Below, one piece after another: positions 51,059-61,493 of a DNA stretch of 64,000 nucleotides. How positions within the stretch are numbered: the stretch's first letter is position 1; every line of letters starts with the position of its first letter. The position numbers were made by a program, and so were the translations under genes. The stretch spans positions 1-64,000 of the forward strand of contig NZ_NJAJ01000019.1 of NCBI RefSeq assembly GCF_002632825.1, read 5' to 3'. Source of the stretch: Xenorhabdus stockiae. GTDB lineage: Bacteria; Pseudomonadota; Gammaproteobacteria; Enterobacterales; Enterobacteriaceae. Below the pieces are notes generated by a model. That model did no database searches, was not told where the DNA came from, and worked only from the letters and a program-made list of their open reading frames with translations.

Positions 51059-52282
51059 TTATTTCCTTAACGGTATTGAGATATTTTTATTCAATATTGT
51101 CAGTAGAATAGCCAGTAAAACCAGAGCTATGATGACTGCTCCGTAGACATTGACCGCAACCAGCAAACCAGACTGATGGGCGAAATAACCAATCGCAATT
51201 GTAGGAACACTGTTGGCAAGGTAACTTTCAATATAAAAAGCGCCCATCAGACCGCCTCTTTCATGAGGTTCAGCCAGTGGTAATACGGTTCTTATCGCAC
51301 CAAGAAAGGTTGCTCCAAAGCCGAATCCAGTGATAACTGAGCCTATCAGCAATAGCATGACATATTCCCGATTTGCAGCCAGTAGGATCAGTAATAACCC
51401 TGTTGCTAAAGCGAGTTCACCTGATAACAGGGTCATAAAAGAGGTTAGTTTACGGGCGGCGATGATTGCAATCGCACCACTGAGCGTTAATGCTGCGACT
51501 GAAAGGCCTCCCATCCACGGTGATGTTGTGTGAGTTGTTGCAACAATCAGTGATGGCATGAGAGATAAGTAGAATCCACCGATCATCCATACAGCAAAAT
51601 TAGCCGGAGTAATTGCCCGTAACGCATTGCGGGCCTGTACGGGCACCATAATGCGGGGGCGTAGGCTTTCCCATGCTCCCGAACGACGTTGTACAGTTTC
51701 AGGAGCCAGCTGAGTAAGAATGAATACCACCAAAAACACAATCAGTAATAAAACATATATGGTGTGGAGTGGGCCGGGAGCAAATACCAGCAATGTGGTA
51801 CTGCCTAATGCACCGGCAGCCATACCCAGCATCGGTGCAATACTGTTAATCAGCGCCCCACGTTCTCTGTTCATATCTAACAGAGCAGCCCCTACAGAAG
51901 CAGTCGCCAAGCCGGTTGCAAGCCCTTGTATAATGCGTGCACCTACCAGCCATGCGGGATCAGAGGCCAGTAAAAAAGTACTCATGGATATGATTTGTAA
52001 CAATAAGGCTAAACTGATCACCGGTCGTCGCCCGATATGATCTGATAAGCGCCCTGCTATCAATAAAGCCAGCAGCAAAGCTAGTGCATAGGCGGCAAAA
52101 ATTACCGCCAGTAGCGTTGAGCTGAACCCCCATTCATGCTGGTAAATACGATAGAGTGGCGTAGGTGCACTGGATGCCGCTAAGAAGGCCATTAACGTGA
52201 TGGCGTGAAGTACAGTCGCGGCTTGGTAAGACATCCGATTGTTATGAGATTGTGGGCAAGAATCAGGTGTGTTATTTGACAT
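51059..52282 (-). CDS. MFS transporter
   Basis: The 407-residue protein has about 12 membrane segments and the MFS loop 2-3 motif GRLSDHIGRRPV (near residue 77-88). It has STFLLASDPAWLVGARIIQGLATG and a GALG-rich fifth helix (MLGMAAGALGSTTLL), as in drug:H+ antiporters. It is the first gene of an operon with the AtzG/AtzE-like pair and divergent from a TetR gene, so it may import the amidase substrate or export a toxic compound. A GGAG site is 6 nt before the ATG. Confidence 0.85.
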   Translation of the reverse strand: MSNNTPDSCPQSHNNRMSYQAATVLHAITLMAFLAASSAPTPLYRIYQHEWGFSSTLLAVIFAAYALALLLALLIAGRLSDHIGRRPVISLALLLQIISMSTFLLASDPAWLVGARIIQGLATGLATASVGAALLDMNRERGALINSIAPMLGMAAGALGSTTLLVFAPGPLHTIYVLLLIVFLVVFILTQLAPETVQRRSGAWESLRPRIMVPVQARNALRAITPANFAVWMIGGFYLSLMPSLIVATTHTTSPWMGGLSVAALTLSGAIAIIAARKLTSFMTLLSGELALATGLLLILLAANREYVMLLLIGSVITGFGFGATFLGAIRTVLPLAEPHERGGLMGAFYIESYLANSVPTIAIGYFAHQSGLLVAVNVYGAVIIALVLLAILLTILNKNISIPLRK

Positions 52283-52334
52283 AACAACTCCATAAAAGCA
52301 AAATGTTAGCTTTAATGATGCTACAAGAATTATT

Positions 52335-52363
52335 CCACTAACGCAATTTTTTTGCTTTAGTGG
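52335..52363. promoter_or_regulatory. Candidate TetR operator
   Basis: An imperfect palindrome with 12-bp arms (CCACTAACGCAA / TTGCTTTAGTGG, 11 of 12 matching) and a 5-bp spacer lies between the divergent MFS and TetR genes. Size and position fit a TetR-family operator. Confidence 0.6.
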
Positions 52364-52403
52364 ATTTGTGTGAATAGTGACAGAAGTAGGAGCAGAGAAA
52401 GAA

Positions 52404-52958
52404 ATGACTCACAGAGCAGCACCGCGTCCCGGTGGTCGTAGTGCCCGCGTGCAGGCGGCTGTCCATCAGGCTGTGCGGGAATTACAACAAGAACTTTCCC
52501 GTACTGAATTGACTGTGCCCGCGATTGCTGCCCGTGCAGGTGTGACACCATCAACTATTTATCGCCGCTGGGGGGATTTGTCACAATTACTGGCAGATGT
52601 TGCAGTTGAAGAGCTACGGCCGGATCACTCTCCTGTTGAAACAGGTTCATTTCGAACAGATCTTCTGACATGGCTTGAGCAATACTTTGAAGAGATGGCA
52701 TCTGAACCCGGTCGGGCAATGTTAAGAGATGTACTGGGTACGCCGGGCCATGAATATGCCGGTAAGTGTGATGGATGTATACGCCAGCAAATAGAGGCAA
52801 TCTGTCAGCGAGCACAGGAAAAAGGCGAAAAGCCCATGTCTGTTGATTTGATTATTTCGGGTGTTGTTGCACCGTTAATGTATCGCATCCTGTTTGCAAA
52901 TGATCCCCCTACAAGTGAACAGATACACACATTTTTCGAACAGCTGGAAGCAAGGTAA
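52404..52958 (+). CDS. TetR-family transcriptional regulator
   Basis: The 184-residue protein has an N-terminal TetR helix-turn-helix (LTVPAIAARAGVTPSTIYRRWGD, over residues 35-57) and a divergent C-terminal ligand-binding domain of the TetR_C type. It is divergent from the MFS-atzG-atzE-like operon with a palindrome in the gap, so it most likely represses that operon and itself. The ATG at 52404 is preferred over an in-frame start nine codons upstream. Confidence 0.87.
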   Translation: MTHRAAPRPGGRSARVQAAVHQAVRELQQELSRTELTVPAIAARAGVTPSTIYRRWGDLSQLLADVAVEELRPDHSPVETGSFRTDLLTWLEQYFEEMASEPGRAMLRDVLGTPGHEYAGKCDGCIRQQIEAICQRAQEKGEKPMSVDLIISGVVAPLMYRILFANDPPTSEQIHTFFEQLEAR

Positions 52959-53005
52959 AGCGAGTTATATTATTCTTAACGTTCCGTGAACAAAGGAGAA
53001 TGGTT

Positions 53006-53512
53006 ATGGCTGTTTTAGATATACTCACAATTCCTGATGAAAGACTGAAACAGAAATGTGTTGATGTCGCTCATGTTGAAGATATCCAAACGTTGGTCGA
53101 TGATATGTTGGAAACAATGTATGACACGGATAATGGCATTGGGCTGGCCGCACCTCAGGTAGGAAGAAGAGAATCTGTATTAGTTATTGATATTTCACCA
53201 GAGCGGAATCAGCCTCTGGTTTTAATCAATCCTAAAATCGTTGAAAAAGAACGTAGGGTCGTGAATCAGGAAGGTTGCTTATCAATTCCCGGTTATTATG
53301 CTGATGTAGAACGATTTGAAAAAGTGAAAGTAGAAGCGCTGGATCGAAACGGTCAGGCTATCACAGTGGAAAGTGAAGATTTTCTTTCTATCGTGATGCA
53401 GCATGAAATTGACCATTTGCACGGTATTATTTTCATCGATTATTTATCGCCATTAAAAAGACAAATGGCACTAAAAAAAGTGAAAAAATATTTGAACAGT
53501 AGAGTAAATTAG
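53006..53512 (+). CDS. Peptide deformylase (stand-alone paralogue)
   Basis: The 168-residue protein has all three deformylase motifs: GIGLAAPQVGRRE (near 43), EGCLSIPGYYADVERF with the metal cysteine (near 88), and QHEIDHLHG with the metal histidines (near 132). It removes the N-formyl group from nascent proteins. It is not next to fmt, as the housekeeping def is, and diverges from E. coli Def more than other core genes here, so it is probably a second copy. The ATG at 53006 is 7 nt after AAGGAG; the ATG at 53000 is too close. Confidence 0.87.
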   Translation: MAVLDILTIPDERLKQKCVDVAHVEDIQTLVDDMLETMYDTDNGIGLAAPQVGRRESVLVIDISPERNQPLVLINPKIVEKERRVVNQEGCLSIPGYYADVERFEKVKVEALDRNGQAITVESEDFLSIVMQHEIDHLHGIIFIDYLSPLKRQMALKKVKKYLNSRVN

Positions 53513-53613
53513 CGAGAAATGGTAAGTATATAGTTTAATATGCTCCAGTCACTATGGCTATGGTGACTGGAATAAGCGGGGGAGCAGAAAATAGTGAAAT
53601 TTACGTGGTAACA

Positions 53614-54303
53614 CTAATCAGAACCTATGAAAAAGTGACGAGCTAATAATGGCGCGGTAAGGCTTTTCTTTAAATAAAAACCACGGGGAAGTGTCATAAT
53701 CGGTTGTCCATATTCACCAATAGCTTCTGTTAATGCCCGGCTGTTTGCTGCTTTTGGGCGCAATTGCAAGACTTCACCATGACGGGCTGTAATACTCTCA
53801 ACTTTGCCTAACACAATGAGATCCATCAATTCTTCCCAATCACATCTTAATAACTCTTCTTCAATCGGATTTGGACTCCAGAGGAGCGGAGAACCAACAC
53901 GACGTTCAGCAAGCGGGATCTCTCTTTCTCCTTCAACAGGCACCCATAAAACACGAGACAGCTTACGCCTGACATGGCAGTTTTCCCATGTGATGCCGCT
54001 GTTGCCAGTTAAAGGAGCAACGCAGACAAAAGTGGTTTCCAGCGGCGTGCCTTTTCTGTCCACCGGAATTGTTTTCAGTTCAACACCAATATGCTCAAAA
54101 TCTTGTTCTGGCTTACTTCCCGCACTCGCGCCCAGATAATATTCAAGCAACATGCCCACCCAACCTTTGTCCCGTTTCAGATTAGGCGGTATGGGAATGC
54201 TGGCTTGGGTAGCCAGTTCTCCTAACGTTAAGCCGGCCAGAGACTGGGCTCGCTTAAAGAGTTGTTGTTCGTTTTCTGGTGGTGCTGGTGGTGTGAATTG
54301 CAT
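53614..54303 (-). CDS. mutH: DNA mismatch repair endonuclease MutH
   Basis: MutH nicks the unmethylated strand at hemimethylated GATC sites when activated by MutL. The 229-residue protein has the Sau3AI/MutH fold with [31 protein letters not shown] (split near residues 53-80), where the catalytic Asp, Glu and Lys sit, and the C-terminal [18 protein letters not shown]. It is monocistronic, and its upstream gap holds a cluster of DnaA boxes. Confidence 0.96.
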   Translation of the reverse strand: MQFTPPAPPENEQQLFKRAQSLAGLTLGELATQASIPIPPNLKRDKGWVGMLLEYYLGASAGSKPEQDFEHIGVELKTIPVDRKGTPLETTFVCVAPLTGNSGITWENCHVRRKLSRVLWVPVEGEREIPLAERRVGSPLLWSPNPIEEELLRCDWEELMDLIVLGKVESITARHGEVLQLRPKAANSRALTEAIGEYGQPIMTLPRGFYLKKSLTAPLLARHFFIGSD

Positions 54304-54892
54304 GGTTATAAGATATATTTAGCCTTGTTTAAAAAATGAACACAATAATTGTGTAATTTCATTATGAGTTTATTAGTATACGGATTAACCAGATAATGAC
54401 ATGATATACAAGATATTTTAATTCGTGTTCTTCGTATTAAAAATAAACTCATTATGATTGTTCACCTATTCACCGTGATAATAAACAGGATCTTACACCA
54501 TGTTATCCACAGAACTATGGGATAAGTGATGAAAATTGCGATCACTGGTTTGATTTACAGCCTTATCTAAGGTGGTTTTCTACAAAAACCGCATGTATTT
54601 GTTTAACTAAAAGGCATATCCTGTGGATAAATTCACCATTGGTTGATATTTGCGCAGTGTAAGAAAAATAGAAAACTGTGATGTTCCGCACAGGTTGAGG
54701 TAATGCACGTTATAAACATTAACATAATGAAAAATAATAGGTATTTATTTAATCTTATCAGACGATTGAAAGGGGTAAAGAAAATTATACCTGCATTACC
54801 CCTGACTTTTTCACATACATATCCACAGAAAAAGTGAATAAAATTATCATTGTCAGACTATAATTGTTTATAACTTTCGCTTTTTCTGTGAA
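54304..54892. other. AT-rich mutH-sgrR gap with DnaA-box cluster
   Basis: A 589-bp gap with no coding ORF that has a ribosome-binding site. It contains two perfect DnaA boxes and two near matches (54503-54827). It is not oriC: it lacks the many GATC sites, and its neighbours are mutH and sgrR, not mnmG and mioC. Confidence 0.55.
54503..54827. promoter_or_regulatory. DnaA-box cluster (possible DnaA-titration locus)
   Basis: TTATCCACA at 54503-54511 (plus), its exact complement TGTGGATAA at 54622-54630, TTTTTCACA at 54807-54815 (fits TTWTNCACA) and ATATCCACA at 54819-54827 (8 of 9). Four boxes within 325 bp of AT-rich, non-coding DNA recall the E. coli datA or DARS sites. The role is inference. 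Confidence 0.45.
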
Positions 54893-56554
54893 TTATCCTT
54901 CCGGAGGTGTAAACCATGCAGATTTAAAGTCAAACCATCCAAAAGTATTCATTTTCACCCCTCTCATGCTTCTTTGCCCCTGTAATTCAAGCCAATGATG
55001 GAATAATGGGTGTAACCTATGCTCATCAACGATTTTTTCACACCACTCTTCAACATTCAGCTTATCCTGTCGCCATAAAGAAACCTCGATGTTTAAATCG
55101 CTGTTCAGACATTTTTTCAGCAAGGGTATTTCGTAAAGAGTTGCAAACAGTGAAAACTCCAGTGGCTTATAAAAATTGGCTGTAGCTAACCAGACATCGC
55201 TTTCGGCATCGCCATTGAACCATGTTTCGTAATCCACAATATTGATAGTCAGCTCAACACCATACTTTGCCAGAATAACTTGCAGGATTTTACTGATAGT
55301 ATGGTACTCATGATGCTGTTGATAAAAAGTAACTGTCAGGTTGGTAATATCTTCCGGTTTTTGGCGTTGCGGGAGGAGTTTGCTGTGATGCCAGCGTAGC
55401 AATAGCCCATAAGCTGGTGACCAATGGCGCTGATAGAAAGGATCACAGTGTGCTAATAAATTAATCGGGGTGAGTAAACTACATAGCCAATCACGCACCT
55501 CCTGCCTTGCACATTTTGCCGAGCGTTGATCACTTAACAGGAAATAACAGCCTTCTTCCATTCGGCTATCCAATGAATTGTTATTGTTGCCATCATTTCC
55601 CAGATGCAGAGTTGTACAAACCAGTTTTTCTGTCAATTCAGGATGAATCGAGATATTAACTTCATCAAGTAGTGCTCTGAAACCAAAATAGTGATCAAAT
55701 GCTTTAATTTTTAATTTATGGCTATTATTGGTAACGACCTGATAAGGACCGGTTCCGACTGGGCGTTGAGCAAAGTTGGGCAGGCTTTTCCATTCTTCTG
55801 GCAGGATCATGGCATGAGGGCTGCCCATCAGAAAGTCAAACCGAGTGTCAGGCTGATGAAGAAAGATATCTACCGTATAGGGAATAGTAGAGGTGATTTT
55901 TGCAATGTGGGAAAAAAGCGGAAAGCATTTTAAATGCTCCAGTGAGCTGATGATATCTTTTGCCTGTAATTCTCTGCCGTGGTGGAAATAGATGGCTGGC
56001 CGCAGATAAAAACGCCAATGATGTTCTGTCATTTGCTGCCAGTGATGAGCCAGATCACCTTCAACTTCCTCTTTTTCCTCATTTATACGGGTTAATCCGT
56101 TGAAAATTTGCCGTATCAGGTGAATTTCTGAACGCCTGAGTGCTGTGCCGGGTAATAAATTTGGAAATGGGCGATAGTAAATAATGCGTAGTGTGCTTTT
56201 GCCCTGCCTGAAATTGCGCTCCAGTTGCGATAGTACCATTTGGCGCACGGTATTTTTGTCACCGACTAAATGAACCAGTTCCTCAATGTCTTCCTGTTCG
56301 AATAGTTTTTCTGCCCGCTGTTGCTGGAGTTGTAGTCCACTGCGCAGAAAGTGGAGCCGGGAACGTTTTCCTCTGCCGGCTTCAGCGTGCCAGCGTAACC
56401 AGCCAGACTGCTGCATATTATTTAATAGAGAACGGACATGGCGACGTGAACAGTGCAGGATATCAGCGAGTATCTGGAGTGTGGTTTCAGCATTTTCGCC
56501 CTGATAATGCTGCCATAACTGGATGAACTGTTGTTGCAGGCGAGGGTTCGGCAT
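54893..56554 (-). CDS. sgrR: Transcriptional regulator SgrR
   Basis: SgrR activates the small RNA SgrS during glucose-phosphate stress. The 553-residue protein has an N-terminal winged helix (CSRRHVRSLLNNMQQSGWLRWHAEAGRGKRSRL, over residues 34-66) and a C-terminal SBP_bac_5-like solute-binding domain with IIYYRPFPNLLPGTALRRSE and RSMRGVKMNTFGWFDFKSAWF. It matches E. coli SgrR along its length (551 residues). leuB lies only 182 bp upstream; leuC, leuD and setA, which separate them in E. coli, are absent. Confidence 0.95.
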   Translation of the reverse strand: MPNPRLQQQFIQLWQHYQGENAETTLQILADILHCSRRHVRSLLNNMQQSGWLRWHAEAGRGKRSRLHFLRSGLQLQQQRAEKLFEQEDIEELVHLVGDKNTVRQMVLSQLERNFRQGKSTLRIIYYRPFPNLLPGTALRRSEIHLIRQIFNGLTRINEEKEEVEGDLAHHWQQMTEHHWRFYLRPAIYFHHGRELQAKDIISSLEHLKCFPLFSHIAKITSTIPYTVDIFLHQPDTRFDFLMGSPHAMILPEEWKSLPNFAQRPVGTGPYQVVTNNSHKLKIKAFDHYFGFRALLDEVNISIHPELTEKLVCTTLHLGNDGNNNNSLDSRMEEGCYFLLSDQRSAKCARQEVRDWLCSLLTPINLLAHCDPFYQRHWSPAYGLLLRWHHSKLLPQRQKPEDITNLTVTFYQQHHEYHTISKILQVILAKYGVELTINIVDYETWFNGDAESDVWLATANFYKPLEFSLFATLYEIPLLKKCLNSDLNIEVSLWRQDKLNVEEWCEKIVDEHRLHPLFHHWLELQGQRSMRGVKMNTFGWFDFKSAWFTPPEG

Positions 56555-56609
56555 AAAAGAGGAACTCCACTGATTTTTCCATCAATTTTTATTTCCTTAT
56601 ATTAAGCCG

Positions 56610-56731
56610 ATAATAAGTCAGATTTAAAGTCATTTATAAGTGGAACGTTATCACTTACTGACTCCCGATTTTTTGAGTAATGGTATTTTTACCAGCCAGT
56701 AAGGCGACTTACTGGCCTATTTTCTTTTATA
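56610..56731 (+). ncRNA. sgrS: Candidate SgrS small RNA
   Basis: It lies in the expected place, divergent from sgrR. The 3' part has the SgrS architecture: TTGAGTAATGG (compare TGAGTATTGG in E. coli), a small hairpin GGTA-TTTT-TACC (56682-56693), then a terminator stem GCCAGTAAG / CTTACTGGC with a GCGA loop (56695-56716) and a T-rich tail. The U-tract is only on the plus strand. The 5' end is estimated from a TATATT at 56599-56604. At about 120 nt it is shorter than the 227-nt E. coli RNA and has no room for sgrT. Confidence 0.6.
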
Positions 56732-56736
56732 CCAGA

Positions 56737-59435
<2,699 letters not shown>

Positions 59436-59491
59436 AGTTGTGCTCCTGTCAGTTGTCATGTTTTAGTTTTTTTAGGGCGCCGAGCAGGTAT

Positions 59492-59519
59492 AAAAAAACC
59501 CGCGTTAGCGCGGGTTTTT
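59492..59519 (-). terminator. leu attenuator (terminator hairpin)
   Basis: On the minus strand, a GC-rich stem (ACCCGCG / CGCGGGT) with a CTAA loop is flanked by As and followed by seven Ts, between leuL and leuA. This is the attenuator terminator that the leucine-codon leader peptide would control. Confidence 0.9.
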
Positions 59520-59545
59520 ATCTCTGGTAAAGATTAACTCTGAAT

Positions 59546-59617
59546 TCAATCTACCAGCATACCGCGCACATTAAAGGCGTTTAGTAGTAGGCTTAGTAGA
59601 CGAATATTGTGAATCAT
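59546..59617 (-). CDS. leuL: leu operon leader peptide
   Basis: The 23-residue peptide (MIHNIRLLSLLLNAF, then NVRGMLVD) matches the E. coli leader, MSHIVRFTGLLLLNAF. It has two and then three consecutive leucine codons (CTA CTA AGC CTA CTA CTA), all the rare CTA codon. An AAAGG site precedes the ATG, and the attenuator hairpin is 27 bp downstream. Ribosome stalling at these codons during leucine shortage would prevent termination. Confidence 0.93.
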   Translation of the reverse strand: MIHNIRLLSLLLNAFNVRGMLVD

Positions 59618-59671
59618 GTAAGTCAACCTTTGAAAATCTGTTAATTGAGTATTACCGTTTCGATATAATTA

Positions 59672-59700
59672 TTGATACGTCATCTGAAAAACATTGTCAA
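59672..59700 (-). promoter_or_regulatory. leu operon promoter
   Basis: On the minus strand, a perfect -35 TTGACA (59700-59695) is separated by 17 bp from TATCAA (59677-59672), about 55 bp before leuL. Confidence 0.7.
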
Positions 59701-60322
59701 GCAGTACAAATTTAGGCCGGGAATGAATAATGTGCATTAATAGGATTTTTTTTGACCTTTTCGTAGCCAGAGTGACTATTTTTTACATTTTTAACGATGT
59801 TTTTATCTATTTTTCATATCTATATATGAAGTAAAATCCGGCCCTAATGGATAATAAATATAATGCTTATAATGTTACAAAGATGTTTATTAACGGGACA
59901 GGGATAGAATGAATACTCACTATGGTGTTCTTGGCTTACTAATCAATAACTATATTAAATATAAATATATTAACGAAAAATATTTATTCATCATATGAAT
60001 AAATTTTCTTCTGTGCGCTGGAAAATAACCAGCCATAGTTAACATAACAATTTAATCCTGCTGGAAAATTTATATAAACAAATTCATAAGGATTATTCTA
60101 ATTCAGAGTTATGGGTTAATAATTTATTTTTGATTATTTTTAATAATATATAATTGTTTTTATACAAGGAAGAATCTCAATTAAATTGTCATTGATTGAG
60201 ATAAATGATCTTATTATTTGAAGTAGCTCTTTAAAATGTTGAAACTTACATGGTAAGGCAGTCTATATTCATTTATTAATAATAAGATCGCCGCAATAAA
60301 TATAGTGGAGTGAAATTAAATA
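59701..60322. other. AT-rich leuO upstream region
   Basis: More than 600 bp of extremely AT-rich sequence separate the leu promoter from leuO. This is typical of the H-NS-silenced leuO regulatory region in enterobacteria. No ORF or repeat is seen. Confidence 0.55.
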
Positions 60323-61267
60323 ATGGCTGGATGCAACCTGGTAAACACAGGAAAAAAAGAACCATGTGAAGTTCAATTGCGTAGTGTAGATCTCAATTTG
60401 CTGACGGTTTTTGATGCTGTTATGCAAATGCAGAATATTACACGTGCAGCTCAGGCATTAGGTATGTCACAACCGGCGGTCAGTAACGCAGTAGCTCGCT
60501 TAAAAACGATGTTTGATGATGAATTATTTGTGCGGCATGGGCGTGGTATTCAGCCAACGGCGAGGGCAAAACAACTTTTCGGGCCACTTAGGCAAGCACT
60601 TCAGATTGTACATAATGAGTTACCCGGAGCAGGGTTTGATCCCGATAATAGTGTAAGAACATTTAATCTTTCTATCTGTAGTCCACTTGATATCCGTTTA
60701 GCTGCTCAAATTGTTGGTGAAATAAAAAGGCATTCTCCCAATATCGATGTCGTGATTAAAACACAAATAAACGACAATATTGAGAAGAAATTAAAATATC
60801 AAGAAATCGAATTTGTTATCAGTTATACCCAATTTGAACACCCTGATTTTCAGCATTTCCCATTATTTGATGACGAGCTGGTTCTGGCTGTTTCTCAAAG
60901 TCATCCCAGAATTGGTGAATGTATCAGTCAGCAGCAATTGCAGGATGAGCGTCATGCAATTGTAGCATTAGATAATTCAGATTCCTTCAGCAAACCTTAC
61001 TATGAAAACAGTGAATTAATAGATTCTGTCTCTTATCAGGGAACTGATTTAAATAGTGTTCTTAACATCGTATCTCAGACTTATCTGGTTGCCATCGCGC
61101 CTAAATGGATGGTTGAGCACTATTCCGGGCAGTTAAATATCCGTACTGTATCATTGCCTAATAACAGTGTTTCCCGCCCGTGTTATTTGATATGGCATGC
61201 TTCAATGAACAGAGATAAAGGACATCAGTGGATGAAATCATTACTGAGTTGTCTTGGCGACCGGTAA
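60323..61267 (+). CDS. leuO: LysR-type regulator LeuO
   Basis: LeuO is a global regulator that counters H-NS and, in Photorhabdus and Xenorhabdus, influences secondary-metabolite genes. The 314-residue length equals E. coli LeuO. The N-terminus [43 protein letters not shown] (split over residues 23-65) is nearly identical to it, and [14 protein letters not shown] near the end is also conserved. It is divergent from the leu operon across the AT-rich region, as in E. coli. Confidence 0.94.
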   Translation: MAGCNLVNTGKKEPCEVQLRSVDLNLLTVFDAVMQMQNITRAAQALGMSQPAVSNAVARLKTMFDDELFVRHGRGIQPTARAKQLFGPLRQALQIVHNELPGAGFDPDNSVRTFNLSICSPLDIRLAAQIVGEIKRHSPNIDVVIKTQINDNIEKKLKYQEIEFVISYTQFEHPDFQHFPLFDDELVLAVSQSHPRIGECISQQQLQDERHAIVALDNSDSFSKPYYENSELIDSVSYQGTDLNSVLNIVSQTYLVAIAPKWMVEHYSGQLNIRTVSLPNNSVSRPCYLIWHASMNRDKGHQWMKSLLSCLGDR

Positions 61268-61296
61268 TAAAACGCGGTATTCATCTGTCGTTATCT

Positions 61297-61327
61297 TTTA
61301 TCCAATCTATTTCGAATCGCATTACAG
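61297..61327. repeat. Possible ERIC end fragment
   Basis: CAATCTATTTCGAATCGCAT resembles one terminal part of ERIC elements (compare TTCGAGTTGCATCGC at 6246). No partner end is present. Confidence 0.35.
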
Positions 61328-61330
61328 TAG

Positions 61331-61363
61331 CAGGCCTCCCTCTTTTTAGGGAGGCCTGTCTTA
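61331..61363 (+). terminator. Terminator after leuO
   Basis: A perfect 11-bp GC-rich stem (CAGGCCTCCCT / AGGGAGGCCTG) with a 6-nt loop is followed by TCTTATT. Confidence 0.85.
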
Positions 61364-61493
61364 TTAAAAATACGCTTCCCCCTTTCATCAGGAATGGGTA
61401 GACTGCGCGAAAATAGCTAACACATGTAAGCTGAAAATTAGGCAGTTTTCTTGCTGAATGTGATGAACCAAAGATTTAGAACAGGAATATATT

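Noticed and set aside
54304-54892. Origin of replication
   Set aside because: DnaA boxes are present, but GATC sites are few and the flanking genes are mutH and sgrR rather than mnmG/mioC or rpmH/dnaN.
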